A DNA stretch of 64,000 nt from positions 62,001-126,000 of the forward strand of contig NZ_ATXY01000005.1 of NCBI RefSeq assembly GCF_000427405.1, in the 5' to 3' direction. Shown here piece by piece: positions 1-9,149 of this stretch (position 1 is its first letter; every line of letters begins with the position of its first letter). Made by a program: the position numbers and the translations under genes. Source of the stretch: Flectobacillus major DSM 103. Its GTDB lineage: Bacteria > Bacteroidota > Bacteroidia > Cytophagales > Spirosomataceae. The notes under the pieces are model-generated. The model made no database searches. It worked only from the letters and a program-made list of their open reading frames with translations, and was not told the origin of the DNA.

Positions 1-2629
1 ACAAATCAAAACCTTTGTAACTAAAGGTGTTGGTTAAACCCGCTGTAAAATCTGGTTGATTAGCAATCACCACTCTGTCTCCTGCTTGTGTAATTACACC
101 ATCGCCGTTAATATCTTTATATTTCTGTCCTCCAGGGCTTTTATTAGACTGTGGCGTTAATGGTGTTTCGCCGCTTTGAATTACACCATCGGTTTGGTAT
201 ACAATAAATGAACCCACAGGATAGCCAACTTTAGCAATAGATGGCGACGAAATAGATGGAATAATTTGTGATACGCCATCGCCTAAGCTCAAGATTTCGT
301 TGATATTTTTAGAATATACCAAGGTTGAATTCCACTTGAAACCTTTGATATCTACATTGTGTGAGTTAATATAAATTTCATATCCTTTGTTTGAAACAGC
401 TCCAATATTTTGATAAATCGTAGAAGCCTGTCCATTATAGAAATCAGATAAACCCGATGTACCCGGAACAGTACGAGTCAATAACAAATCTGTTGTTTTT
501 TTGTAGTAATAATCCGCCACTAAACTAATACGGTTGTTGAATAATCCTACATCAAAACCAGCATCGACTTGGAAGGTTTTCTCCCAGCCTAAGTTTGAGT
601 TTGGTACTGTATTGGGGGCATAACCCGAAACTGTAGTATTAGAGAAGTTGTAACGGAAATAGGCCAATTGCGATAGCGATTGGTAGGCAGGAATACTTTG
701 GTTACCTGTCGAACCTGCACTTAAACGAAATTTAAGTTGATTAATGGTATTTGACTGTTGCCAGAATTTTTCATTGCTGATATTCCAACCAAAAGCTGCC
801 GAAGGGAAATACCCCCATTTGTTACCATCCCCAAATTTGGAAGAACCATCGGCTCTTAATGTCAAAGTCAATAAATAACGGTCATCATACGAGTAGTTGA
901 CACGACCTAAATACGATGCCAAAGCCCAATCGTTTGCATAAGAACGAGGAGTACGGTTTGTAATACCAGTACCCAAGTTGTTATAGCCAAAAGCATCTGT
1001 TGCAAAACCAGCCGCTTCAGCAACAGTTCCTTCGGTTTTGGATTGTTGAGCTGTAAAACCAACAATAGCGTTTAATTTACCTTTTTGTCCGAGGGCTTTT
1101 TCATACGACAACGTATTTTCATTTAGCCAGTTGGTAGTAAACACAGAACCTACTGTTGCTAAGCCACTTAGGGCTTGCCCTTCAGCCGTTGTACTTGGCA
1201 GATAGCGGTTTTGTTTGTTGTCGAGGATATCAATACCAAACAAAACTTTCAATTTTAAGCCTTCAACCAATGTCAATTCTCCAGCTACATTACCTAATAT
1301 ACGATTGGTTTTTGTTTCGTTCAACTGGTTGTATAATGAGTTGATAGGGTTTTGTAAAGCAGACTCAAATGGACTTAATACCACAAAAGAACCATCTGCT
1401 CTATAAACCGGTAACGACGGAGGAGTTAGTAGTAAGTTACCAACAATAGCAGATGGAGCAACACTTGATTTAGTATAGCTCGTTACTAAACTTGAGGTAA
1501 TTTTAAAGTTTTTGCTATAATCATGGTCCAAAGCAAAACGACCAGAATAACGAACAAAATCAGTATTTTGTAAAATCCCGTCTTGTTTTAGATAGTTTCC
1601 AGAAACAGACAGACGAGTTTTATCGCTTCCTGATAAAATAGAAATACTGTGGCTTTGAATACTAGCTTTGCGAAAGGCTGCTGCTTGCCAGTCTGTACCA
1701 ACACCCGAAGTGTCTAATGTATAGCCCGAAACCGATGGTAATGTAGCTGTTTTGCCCGAGTTTTTGGCGGCATCTTTACGCAAAGCCCACCATTCGCCTG
1801 CATTCAAAAGCGGAATAGTACGGATTACTTCTTGTACACCATAATAGGCATCGTAATTGATAGATGATTTTCCTTTTGTACCATTTTTAGTAGTGATAAT
1901 CACTACACCATTTGCTCCACGAGAACCATAAATAGCTGTTGCTGAGGCATCTTTCAATACGTCTATAGATTCAATGTCTGCGGTATTAAGGGTTGATAAT
2001 GGGTTGATTTTTGAGCCATCAGTTACACCTGCATCGTTCAAAGAATAATCGTTGTTGATTGGGAAGCCGTCTATTACATACAATGGGTCTGAACCAGCTG
2101 TAATAGAGTTATTTCCACGAATTTGTACACTTACACCACCGCCAGGCTGTCCAGATGTTTGTGTAACAATTGCCCCAGCAATTGAGCCTTGCAATAGGCG
2201 TTCTACCGAAACAACAGGCTGTGATTTGATTTCTAGTGGAACAGAGGCTATCGACCCAGTAATATCGCTTCTTTTCTGAGTACCATAACCTACCACAATT
2301 ACTTCGTCGAGGCGTTGACCTTTTGATTCTACTAGCTTGATATTGAGTGGTTCTATTTCAAACACCTCTATTTCTTGTCTTTTATAACCTACAAAGGTAA
2401 CCAATACGGTAAATGGTGGCTTCTTGGTTGTTTTAAACGAAAACTCCCCATTGACATTGGTGTTGGCTCCGCCTGATGTTCCTTTTATCGAAATGGCAGC
2501 TCCAATAATCGCTTCTTTGGTTTTGGAGTCTACAATTTTACCTGTAATTGTTGCCGCTTGCTGCCCAAAGGTCTGACCTACGACAATAACCGACAGTAGC
2601 ATAAAGAGATAATAAAATTTGTTTTTCAT
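1..2629 (-). CDS. SusC/RagA-type TonB-linked outer membrane transporter, C-terminus cut by window edge
   Basis: TonB-dependent outer membrane transporter of the SusC family, expected to import glycan fragments with a SusD lipoprotein. The reading frame runs open from the ATG at 2629 to base 1, giving 876 codons; the C-terminal part of the barrel is missing. The N-terminus (MKNKFYYLFM) is a signal peptide, followed by a carboxypeptidase-like CNA-B repeat (GKIVDSKTKEAIIGA), a TonB-box-like stretch (LDEVIVVGYGTQKR) and the plug (SIDVLKDASATAIYGSRGAN). A D-x-N-x-D-G calcium-type loop (DINGDG) lies near the visible end, as is common in this family. It lacks an STN domain, unlike the second SusC in this window. 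A SusD partner would be expected just off the left edge. It follows the sulfatase/FGE operon on the same strand, so sulfated glycan is the inferred substrate. Confidence 0.93.
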   Translation of the reverse strand, partial: MKNKFYYLFMLLSVIVVGQTFGQQAATITGKIVDSKTKEAIIGAAISIKGTSGGANTNVNGEFSFKTTKKPPFTVLVTFVGYKRQEIEVFEIEPLNIKLVESKGQRLDEVIVVGYGTQKRSDITGSIASVPLEIKSQPVVSVERLLQGSIAGAIVTQTSGQPGGGVSVQIRGNNSITAGSDPLYVIDGFPINNDYSLNDAGVTDGSKINPLSTLNTADIESIDVLKDASATAIYGSRGANGVVIITTKNGTKGKSSINYDAYYGVQEVIRTIPLLNAGEWWALRKDAAKNSGKTATLPSVSGYTLDTSGVGTDWQAAAFRKASIQSHSISILSGSDKTRLSVSGNYLKQDGILQNTDFVRYSGRFALDHDYSKNFKITSSLVTSYTKSSVAPSAIVGNLLLTPPSLPVYRADGSFVVLSPFESALQNPINSLYNQLNETKTNRILGNVAGELTLVEGLKLKVLFGIDILDNKQNRYLPSTTAEGQALSGLATVGSVFTTNWLNENTLSYEKALGQKGKLNAIVGFTAQQSKTEGTVAEAAGFATDAFGYNNLGTGITNRTPRSYANDWALASYLGRVNYSYDDRYLLTLTLRADGSSKFGDGNKWGYFPSAAFGWNISNEKFWQQSNTINQLKFRLSAGSTGNQSIPAYQSLSQLAYFRYNFSNTTVSGYAPNTVPNSNLGWEKTFQVDAGFDVGLFNNRISLVADYYYKKTTDLLLTRTVPGTSGLSDFYNGQASTIYQNIGAVSNKGYEIYINSHNVDIKGFKWNSTLVYSKNINEILSLGDGVSQIIPSISSPSIAKVGYPVGSFIVYQTDGVIQSGETPLTPQSNKSPGGQKYKDINGDGVITQAGDRVVIANQPDFTAGLTNTFSYKGFDL

Positions 2630-2907
2630 TGTTTATTTATTCTATAGTTTAACTATACTATTTCGTGATAAAATTAATTTCATATTATGCTTTCTAACAC
2701 ACTTGATTAGCATTACTTTGGTATAAATAATTAATTTAGCGAGCCAATGAATCGTTAAGACCGTATAGGCTAAATAGGTAATAATAACCTCGAAGACAAA
2801 GTGAAAAAGGTAGCCTTTAAACAAAGACATAACACACAAGCCACCAAGTAACTATAAGGTATTCTTGCCAAAAAGTTGATAACTAGCCTTTGTATTTTAC
2901 AGTGTCA

Positions 2908-3990
2908 CTAGAGGTCTTTTACACACCTAAATCCTAAATGATTACAAGCACTAGAGGTTTCGCCTTTGCCACGACTACCAGCTACGTACCTGATACAATA
3001 TTGGTCGCTACAAAGAAACGATCCGCCTCGCTGAACATGCTTTTCAACGCCTGGCTCGTCGGGGTCGTAGCTACTTGTAGGCCCTTTAGGGTTAATTTTA
3101 GGACTATTTTTATAATAATCAGGGCGATACAAATCGCTACACCATTCCCAAACGTTTCCTTCTAAGTCGTAAATGCCTAGCGGATTTTTAGAAAATGACT
3201 TTACAGGAGCAGCATCAGCAAAGCCGTCTTCGGCTGTATTATTATTAGGAAAACTTCCCTGATAAATATTAGCCATCCATTTGCCTTGTGGTTTTAGTTG
3301 ACTTCCCCAATAATATTTGGTATTGGGTCGGCCTGCTCTGGCGGCAAATTCCCATTCTGCTTCAGTTGGTAATCGCTTACCTGCCCATTTAGCATAAGCC
3401 AGTGCATCTTCATACGAAATTTGTACAACTGGATAATTTTCACGCCCTTTGATGCTACTTTCTGGCCCAGTTGGATGCCTCCAATTAGCTCCTGCTACGT
3501 ATTCCCACCATTGTTGATAATTGTTGAGCGACACATTATCTTTTGTAGGCTTAAAAACCGCAGACCCCGGTACTAATTTATCGAGAGGGACACCCGGATA
3601 ATCGGCGGGATTAAGGGGCCTTTCAGCTACTGTTACATATTGGGTAGCTTTGACAAACTCGGCAAATTGAGCATTGGTGACTTCGTGTTCATCAATCAAG
3701 AATTTATTTACCGTTACTTTATGCACAGGTTGAGCATCTGGAAACTCGGATGTCCCCATAGCAAAAGTACCACCTTCAACCAAAACCATCCCTGCAGTAG
3801 AAACCTTTTGGGCAATTGTGGTTTGTACAGATTGCATCAACAATGCTCTTTTTGAGCTAGTAGCTTTACAGGCTGTCTGACAAACGGTAATAGCTTGAGG
3901 GTTCTTAGCTTTTTTTTTCGATTCACCGCCACCTTTAACAGCAGCAATACCACCTAATCCTAACAATATAACAGAGCTTAAAACTTTCAT
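2908..3990 (-). CDS. Formylglycine-generating enzyme (SUMF1/FGE family), sulfatase activator
   Basis: Oxidises the CxPxR cysteine of type I sulfatases to formylglycine using O2 and copper. The FGE-sulfatase domain spans about residues 55-358 of 360 (start MVLVEGGTFAMG, then RLPTEAEWEFAAR, GNVWEWCSD and the end LGFRC). The copper-binding active-site pair of the family is present as C327 and C332 in RGGSFLCSDQYC, so this looks catalytically competent rather than one of the many Cys-less FGE-fold proteins. The N-terminus has a hydrophobic segment (residues 3-18), implying export or anchoring, followed by an extra C37-x3-C41 pair that could take part in thiol exchange. It is the last gene of a tight operon after two sulfatases, a rhodanese-like protein and a thioredoxin (11-bp gap to the thioredoxin), which supports the role strongly. 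Confidence 0.92.
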   Translation of the reverse strand: MKVLSSVILLGLGGIAAVKGGGESKKKAKNPQAITVCQTACKATSSKRALLMQSVQTTIAQKVSTAGMVLVEGGTFAMGTSEFPDAQPVHKVTVNKFLIDEHEVTNAQFAEFVKATQYVTVAERPLNPADYPGVPLDKLVPGSAVFKPTKDNVSLNNYQQWWEYVAGANWRHPTGPESSIKGRENYPVVQISYEDALAYAKWAGKRLPTEAEWEFAARAGRPNTKYYWGSQLKPQGKWMANIYQGSFPNNNTAEDGFADAAPVKSFSKNPLGIYDLEGNVWEWCSDLYRPDYYKNSPKINPKGPTSSYDPDEPGVEKHVQRGGSFLCSDQYCIRYVAGSRGKGETSSACNHLGFRCVKDL

Positions 3991-4001
3991 AAATTACTTT
4001 A

Positions 4002-4316
4002 TTACAATACTTTAGCTTTTGCCAAAGCTTGGTCTATTTCTATCTTTAAATCTTTTATTCCAGCTTTTTTCAAAACTGGTTTACCATCTTTATAAACAAT
4101 CAAATACGGAAATGAAGTAACTGTTTTGAGAGAAGCTATCAAAGCAGGGCTTTCTTCCAGTTCTACTTCTACAATTTTGAGGGCTTCCCCATTTTCTTGA
4201 CGAAGTGTTTCTAAAACAGGTTTTACTTTTTTACAAGCACCACAATACTTTGAACCTATATCTACTAAAACTAATTTATTACTGACCAAAATACGATTAA
4301 ATTCTGAAGAAGACAA
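4002..4316 (-). CDS. Thioredoxin-like protein with CGAC active site
   Basis: Thioredoxin-fold disulfide reductase of 104 residues. The active site C25-G-A-C28 lies in SKYCGACKKVKP, and the cis-proline loop is seen in SFPYLIVYKDGKP. There is no ATG: the frame begins with TTG directly after the TGA stop of the upstream rhodanese-like gene, in the same frame, and no internal methionine exists before the active site. So either it starts at TTG by translational coupling, or it is made as a C-terminal extension of the secreted rhodanese by stop readthrough. On its own it lacks a signal peptide and would stay in the cytoplasm, which fits poorly with a role in supporting exported FGE and sulfatases. 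It sits 11 bp before the FGE gene. Family assignment is firm; start and location are uncertain. Confidence 0.85.
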   Translation of the reverse strand: MSSSEFNRILVSNKLVLVDIGSKYCGACKKVKPVLETLRQENGEALKIVEVELEESPALIASLKTVTSFPYLIVYKDGKPVLKKAGIKDLKIEIDQALAKAKVL

Positions 4317-4712
4317 TCATTTTTTGGCAGTAGTGAATAGCGGTTTTCCGCCCCCAACCCAGCTACCAATTCCTCCTTCAAGTTCATAGACCTCGGTAAA
4401 ACCCTTTGTAAGAAGGTCTTTTGACAGAACGGCACTTCGGCCATTGCCAATAGAATACACAAAAACAGGCTTTTGCTTATCTAAAGAACTTAGAATAGTT
4501 AGGTATCCTTCTGTTTGCTGGGTAAGGTTAATAGCCCCTTCGATATGGTTCAATGCAAATTCTTCGGCACTTCTGGCATCTAAAATTTGGGGACGGGTCT
4601 GTGCGGCTACTTTAGCCGCAAAATCGGCCAAAGCAGTTGGTTTATGGTCTTGGGCAAAAGTCTGGCATGAAACTGCCAACAAAACTAAAAGGGAAAATAT
4701 ATGTTTTTTCAT
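4317..4712 (-). CDS. Secreted rhodanese-like domain protein, catalytic Cys replaced by Ser
   Basis: A 131-residue protein with a signal peptide (MKKHIFSLLV...QTFAQD; cleavage probably before Q21, although AVSC could be read as a weak lipobox) and one rhodanese domain (about residues 25-128; ILDARSAEEFALNHIEGA is typical). In active rhodaneses the loop reads C-R-x-G-x-R; here it is YSIGNGRSA with Ser87 at the cysteine position, so sulfur transfer by the usual persulfide is not expected. It could still bind an anion such as sulfate or act as a scaffold. It lies 28 bp after a sulfatase gene and ends at a TGA that is immediately followed, in frame, by the thioredoxin. Likely periplasmic. Confidence 0.85.
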   Translation of the reverse strand: MKKHIFSLLVLLAVSCQTFAQDHKPTALADFAAKVAAQTRPQILDARSAEEFALNHIEGAINLTQQTEGYLTILSSLDKQKPVFVYSIGNGRSAVLSKDLLTKGFTEVYELEGGIGSWVGGGKPLFTTAKK

Positions 4713-4740
4713 GATACTAAATTTAAGGGTTCACAAAAAG

Positions 4741-6393
4741 TTAAGGTTTTTTCTTTACAGGTAAAAGTGGCTGTTGAGGCTTAATTTTGTCGTAATCTAC
4801 TACACCATTTTCTTTTGCCCATTCAAAATATTCTGCCGAAAGGGCATCTACCACCAACGGATATTTATTAGCTACATTTTGTAACTCACCTCGGTCATTT
4901 TCAAGGTCGTAGAGTTCCCATTGATAGCTTGGATAAATAGATACCAATTTCCATTTGCCTTTTCGTGCGGCTCGATTGCCTGCTCTCTCCCAAAAAATAG
5001 GTTTCTCACGCACAATTTCTTGGTTGTTGAATAACAAAGGAGTCAAGCTCTTACCCGGCAAAGGATTCACTGTATGTCCGTTATATTCACTTGGGTATTT
5101 TGCTTCGGCCAGCTCATAAATGGTTGGAGCAATATCTATCAAATGGCTTGTACCTTTGGCAATTTGCCCTGCCTTGATTTTGGAAGGAAACCATGCTATA
5201 AATGGCGAGCTAATTCCTCCTTCATAAGCAAATGACTTGAACGAGCGAAAAGGGGTATTTGATACAAACGACCAATTTTTACCTTGCGACTCAAACGACC
5301 CTGATGTACCAACAGGCCCTTTATTGTTGCCTGCTTTATCGCCCCAATGAGCAACATCCTCGGCAGGAGCTCCATTGTCGGAGATAAAAATAATTAGGGT
5401 ATTTTCATCTTTTTTCAATGCTTTGAGCTTAGCAACTAAGCGTCCGATTCCTTGGTCGGCACGGTCAACCATAGCAGCATAAACTTCCATTTTGCCTTTC
5501 CAAAGTTGCTTTTCGTCGTAAGTGAGGGCTTCCCATTCGGGTACATCTACGTCACGGGTAGCAGCAGCATTGGCCTGAGCCTGCGAAATAATACCAAGTT
5601 TTACTTGTTTGGCTAATCGGTCTTTTCGTAGCTCGTCCCAGCCTTTGTCGTATTTGCCACGATATTTGGCAATATCTTCGGGTAAAGCTTGTAAAGGCCA
5701 ATGCGGAGCAGTATAAGCTAAATACAAGAAAAAAGGCTTGTTTTCGTTCTTTTGCTCGTCGATAAACTGAATCGCATGATTGGTAACTTCATCGGTAAAA
5801 TAATAAGAATCGGGTTTGGGTTTTAGTCGTTTGTTGTCTTCGAGTAAAACCACAGGATACGAACGCCCTAAAGGAATATTGTCGGCATTGAAGTAATTAG
5901 ATGCCCCGCCCAAAATACCATAGAATTTATCAAAACCTCGTTGTTTTGGCCACGACAACGTATCGTTACCAACGTGCCATTTGCCCGACAAATAGGTATG
6001 ATAGCCTGCATTACGCAAAACCTCTCCAAAGGTGAGTGATTCCTTGTTGAGGTACCCCTGATAAGGTGGTAAGCCTAAGTTAATATCAAAATAACCAATT
6101 CCTGCTTTGTGCGGATATTGCCCTGTTATAAGTGATGCACGTGTTGGGGCACAAATAGAATTATTATAAAACTCTTTTAGTCGAATTCCTTCGTTGGCCA
6201 ACTTATCGATATTGGGTGTTTGGATTTCTGAACCATACGAACCTATATCTGAATATCCCAAATCATCTACCAAAACCAAGATGATATTGGGTTTTGATGG
6301 CTTAGTGAGCGTATTTTGGGCTTGTATTGGGCTGGTACTCCATATAAAAGCAAATAGCGACAAGACAGCCCAAGGATATGTGTGTTTTTTCAT
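4741..6393 (-). CDS. Sulfatase (formylglycine-dependent, S1-type), exported
   Basis: Hydrolyses sulfate esters, probably on a polysaccharide. It has 550 residues with a signal peptide ending SPIQAQ. The metal-binding DD lies in VLVDDLGYSDIG (D43, D44). The maturation motif is C81-A-P-T-R85 in NSICAPTRASLITGQ, whose cysteine becomes formylglycine. Further family motifs are HKAGIGYFD, LSGKWHVG and FFLYLAYTAPHWPLQA. It is a close paralogue of the next gene upstream (long identical blocks such as YGSEIQTPNIDKLA). The exact sulfated sugar cannot be told by eye. It is the second gene of the operon, 42 bp after its paralogue and 28 bp before the rhodanese-like gene. Confidence 0.95.
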   Translation of the reverse strand: MKKHTYPWAVLSLFAFIWSTSPIQAQNTLTKPSKPNIILVLVDDLGYSDIGSYGSEIQTPNIDKLANEGIRLKEFYNNSICAPTRASLITGQYPHKAGIGYFDINLGLPPYQGYLNKESLTFGEVLRNAGYHTYLSGKWHVGNDTLSWPKQRGFDKFYGILGGASNYFNADNIPLGRSYPVVLLEDNKRLKPKPDSYYFTDEVTNHAIQFIDEQKNENKPFFLYLAYTAPHWPLQALPEDIAKYRGKYDKGWDELRKDRLAKQVKLGIISQAQANAAATRDVDVPEWEALTYDEKQLWKGKMEVYAAMVDRADQGIGRLVAKLKALKKDENTLIIFISDNGAPAEDVAHWGDKAGNNKGPVGTSGSFESQGKNWSFVSNTPFRSFKSFAYEGGISSPFIAWFPSKIKAGQIAKGTSHLIDIAPTIYELAEAKYPSEYNGHTVNPLPGKSLTPLLFNNQEIVREKPIFWERAGNRAARKGKWKLVSIYPSYQWELYDLENDRGELQNVANKYPLVVDALSAEYFEWAKENGVVDYDKIKPQQPLLPVKKKP

Positions 6394-6435
6394 TGTGATA
6401 CTTTTAAGAAATCAAAAACTAGACAAAACAGTGGC

Positions 6436-8061
6436 TTATTGCCCTCTACGAACCGCATTGGGAATCCCTAACACAGCGGGTTTGATTTTGTCAAAATTCT
6501 CGACATCTGTTTTCTTAGCCCACTCCTGATAATCGGCTATAAGTTCTTTTACTATTTCGGGGTTCTTACTGGCCAAATTGTTGGTTTCGCCACGGTCTTG
6601 GTCTATATCAAATAGCTCCCATGTTGTTTCAGGATAGGTTGATACCAATTTCCATTTGCCCTTTCGCACTGCACGGTTGCCTGCACGCTCCCAAAACAAA
6701 GGTTGTTCTCGTTGTAATTCTTTTCCTTCTGTCAAAACATCCTTGAGGCTTTTTCCAACCAAGGGGTTTGTTGTTCGCCCTTTGAAAGTACTAGGATAGC
6801 TTGCTCCTGCAAAATCATAAAAGGTTGGGGCTAGGTCTATTAAATGTCCTGTTCCTCGTACAATACCTCCTGCCTTGATTTGTTTAGGAAACCATGCAAT
6901 AAATGGCGAGCTGATACCTCCCTCATGAAAGTTGTTTTTGTACTGGCGTAGGGGTGTATTCGAGGCCGAAGCCCAACTTTGCTCTTGGTAATCATAAGAC
7001 CCTGCCGAGCCTATTGGCCCATCGTTTCGGGTTCTTTTTCTACCAGTAGGTATATATCCGCCCTGAGCACCATTGTCTGAAATAAAAACAATTAATGTAT
7101 TATCGTCAATTTTCAACTCTTTCAGTTTGGCTAGAATACGACCCACGTTTTGGTCGACACGGTCGAGCATCGCTGCGTACACTTCCATTTTTCTTTGCCA
7201 AAACTGCTGTTCGTCGTAAGTATAACTATCCCAAGCTGGCACTTCAGTATCTCGCTCAGCAGGAATCTGCGAAGGAGCTACAATTCCCAATTGAATTTGC
7301 TTTTGTAACCTTTGTACTCTGAGCGAATCCCAACCAATTTGATATTTACCTTTGTATTTAGCAATATCTTCGGGTAATGCCTGCAATGGCCAGTGCGGAG
7401 CATTGAATGCAACATAGAGGAAAAAAGGATTTTTACTTTTTTTCTGCTCATCGATATAGGCTAAAGCATGATTGGTAATTTCGTTGGTCAGATACTGCCC
7501 TGGTTGCAAGGTAATCCGTTTGTTATCTTCTACCAATTCAACAGGAGTGTCTTTGTCGTGATGATAATAATTGCTTGCTCCATTAATAAAACCATAGAAT
7601 CTATCGAATCCTCGTTGGTTTGGCCAATATAAGCTATCATTACCAACGTGCCATTTGCCCGACAAATAAGTATTATATCCTGCTTGCTTGAGTACTTCAG
7701 CAAAGGTCAGCGACTCTTTATTGAGCCATCCTTGGTAAGCGGGCAAGCCTAAATTAACATTGAAATAACCAACTCCTGCCTTGTGTGGATACTGTCCTGT
7801 TATCAAAGATGCCCTTGTTGGGGCACAAATAGAATTGTTATAAAACTCTCTAAATCGAATTCCTCCAAAAGCTAGCTTATCAATATTGGGAGTTTGTATT
7901 TCAGAGCCGTATGCTCCTATATCCGAAAACCCCATGTCGTCAACCATCACCAAAATAATATTAGGCTTTGCTTGCTTTTTTTGTGCCAAAAGCTCTCCTC
8001 CTATTAACAAATATATCATTGCAGATAGGAATAGGCTTTTTTTAGCATTTTTAATAAACAT
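6436..8061 (-). CDS. Sulfatase (formylglycine-dependent, S1-type), exported, paralogue of the following gene
   Basis: A sulfatase of 541 residues using the ATG at 8061, which gives a good signal peptide (MFIKNAKKSLFLSAMIYLL...ELLAQ). The frame is open for 17 more codons upstream, but those residues precede the signal peptide and are unlikely to be translated. It has DD metal ligands at residues 41-42 (VMVDDMGFSDIG) and the modification motif C79-A-P-T-R. HKAGVGYFN, LSGKWHVG and FNAPHWPLQA match its paralogue, so the pair arose by duplication. First gene of the five-gene sulfatase-to-FGE operon; the 173-bp stretch before it should hold the promoter, but I see no clear box. Two copies suggest a substrate with more than one sulfate position or linkage. 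Confidence 0.94.
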   Translation of the reverse strand: MFIKNAKKSLFLSAMIYLLIGGELLAQKKQAKPNIILVMVDDMGFSDIGAYGSEIQTPNIDKLAFGGIRFREFYNNSICAPTRASLITGQYPHKAGVGYFNVNLGLPAYQGWLNKESLTFAEVLKQAGYNTYLSGKWHVGNDSLYWPNQRGFDRFYGFINGASNYYHHDKDTPVELVEDNKRITLQPGQYLTNEITNHALAYIDEQKKSKNPFFLYVAFNAPHWPLQALPEDIAKYKGKYQIGWDSLRVQRLQKQIQLGIVAPSQIPAERDTEVPAWDSYTYDEQQFWQRKMEVYAAMLDRVDQNVGRILAKLKELKIDDNTLIVFISDNGAQGGYIPTGRKRTRNDGPIGSAGSYDYQEQSWASASNTPLRQYKNNFHEGGISSPFIAWFPKQIKAGGIVRGTGHLIDLAPTFYDFAGASYPSTFKGRTTNPLVGKSLKDVLTEGKELQREQPLFWERAGNRAVRKGKWKLVSTYPETTWELFDIDQDRGETNNLASKNPEIVKELIADYQEWAKKTDVENFDKIKPAVLGIPNAVRRGQ

Positions 8062-8234
8062 AAAATATCGAGTTATGAATACATTAAGTGAGTGCTTAAT
8101 ATGAAAGTACACTGTACATTTCTTGTCTGAATATCAGATTTTTAATTGCCAACTCACTCATCAATTTGTTGTATTACCTAGTAGTAAAAGTAGTGTCTTA
8201 TATATGTCTGACCGTTTTTTTCACATGTTTATTG

Positions 8235-9143
8235 CTAATAAGCATGATATTCAGCTTTTTCAAATGTTGGCTGATACACCTCGTCTTCTACTTCGGGGCC
8301 ATTGAGCGAAAGCTCACTTCCTTCTTTCTTCGACTTGAAAATTGGCCAAAGCAATTGTGCATACCATTCTTCTCCACGATAGTTTTTCACTCCATAACCC
8401 GAAGGATATTGACGAGTAATAAGAGCCGTACCAAAAATAATATCCCACAAAAAGAACATATTACCAAAATTGCCTTTGTAGTAGCCTACTCCGTCGTCGG
8501 TAGAATCGGCATGGTGGGCGTGGTGTGTAGCTGGCGTAGAAATAGTACGTTCCAAAACCCATGCTACAGGATGAAGCCATTTGTTATCATAAAAAGGTTT
8601 ATCCCATTTAATACTTGAATGTGCCAGCCTAGTAATAAGCCCTTTGATAGTTTTAACAAAAAGAGTCGGATAGCCCAAGCCCAAATATACCAATACTGTA
8701 GTGAGGTATATCTGCGAGAAAAAAATAGTATAAATCACATTCTGGCGGCTAGCCATGGCCATTCCCATATAAGGGGCAGAGTGGTGAGTACGATGAAAAC
8801 GCCACAAAAAAGGTACTTGATGATGTAAGCGGTGATACCAGTATTGTGTCAAATCGTCGTAAATAGCAATAATAAGCACACCAAAAGCAAATGGTATCCA
8901 TGCTAAACTATTCTTGGCATCGGGCAATACAAAAGGTAATACTTTCAAGCCAAAATAGGCTACCGCAGGGCCTACTACCAATTTGGGTACCGAAAAGCAA
9001 GCTATATCTAATAGCTTTTCGTTGGTATTCCATTTTTTGCCGTATAAACCCAAAGAAAATTCGGCTATACCTAGTATAAAGGTTAGGGCTGTAAGTCCCC
9101 AGCCATTGAGGTTTTCAAAAATTGCTTCAATAAAATGAATCAT
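8235..9143 (-). CDS. Sterol desaturase / fatty acid hydroxylase superfamily membrane protein
   Basis: Integral membrane di-iron oxygenase of 302 residues. The histidine boxes are HRLHH (in TQYWYHRLHHQV), HRTHHS and HHAHH (in STPATHHAHHAD), the signature of the superfamily. Membrane segments lie around residues 14-33, 60-75, 80-96 and 135-160. Members hydroxylate or desaturate lipids or carotenoids; which substrate applies here is not visible. It is preceded by two very small membrane protein genes on the same strand (6-bp and 40-bp gaps), which may be part of one unit. The C-terminal region is polar and ends the operon; the next gene downstream belongs to the sulfatase set, 173 bp away. Confidence 0.9.
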   Translation of the reverse strand: MIHFIEAIFENLNGWGLTALTFILGIAEFSLGLYGKKWNTNEKLLDIACFSVPKLVVGPAVAYFGLKVLPFVLPDAKNSLAWIPFAFGVLIIAIYDDLTQYWYHRLHHQVPFLWRFHRTHHSAPYMGMAMASRQNVIYTIFFSQIYLTTVLVYLGLGYPTLFVKTIKGLITRLAHSSIKWDKPFYDNKWLHPVAWVLERTISTPATHHAHHADSTDDGVGYYKGNFGNMFFLWDIIFGTALITRQYPSGYGVKNYRGEEWYAQLLWPIFKSKKEGSELSLNGPEVEDEVYQPTFEKAEYHAY

Positions 9144-9149
9144 TGCTAG

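Noticed and set aside
2642-2839. 65-codon frame on the - strand upstream of the first SusC
   Set aside because: AT-rich intergenic DNA, no motif and lies in the probable SusC leader; composition unlike the real small membrane proteins here.
8062-8112. Upstream N-terminal extension of the first sulfatase
   Set aside because: Would put 17 residues ahead of a clean signal peptide; ATG at 8061 is preferred.
8166-8618. 150-codon + strand frame opposite the hydroxylase gene
   Set aside because: Antisense shadow of a strongly supported His-box hydroxylase.
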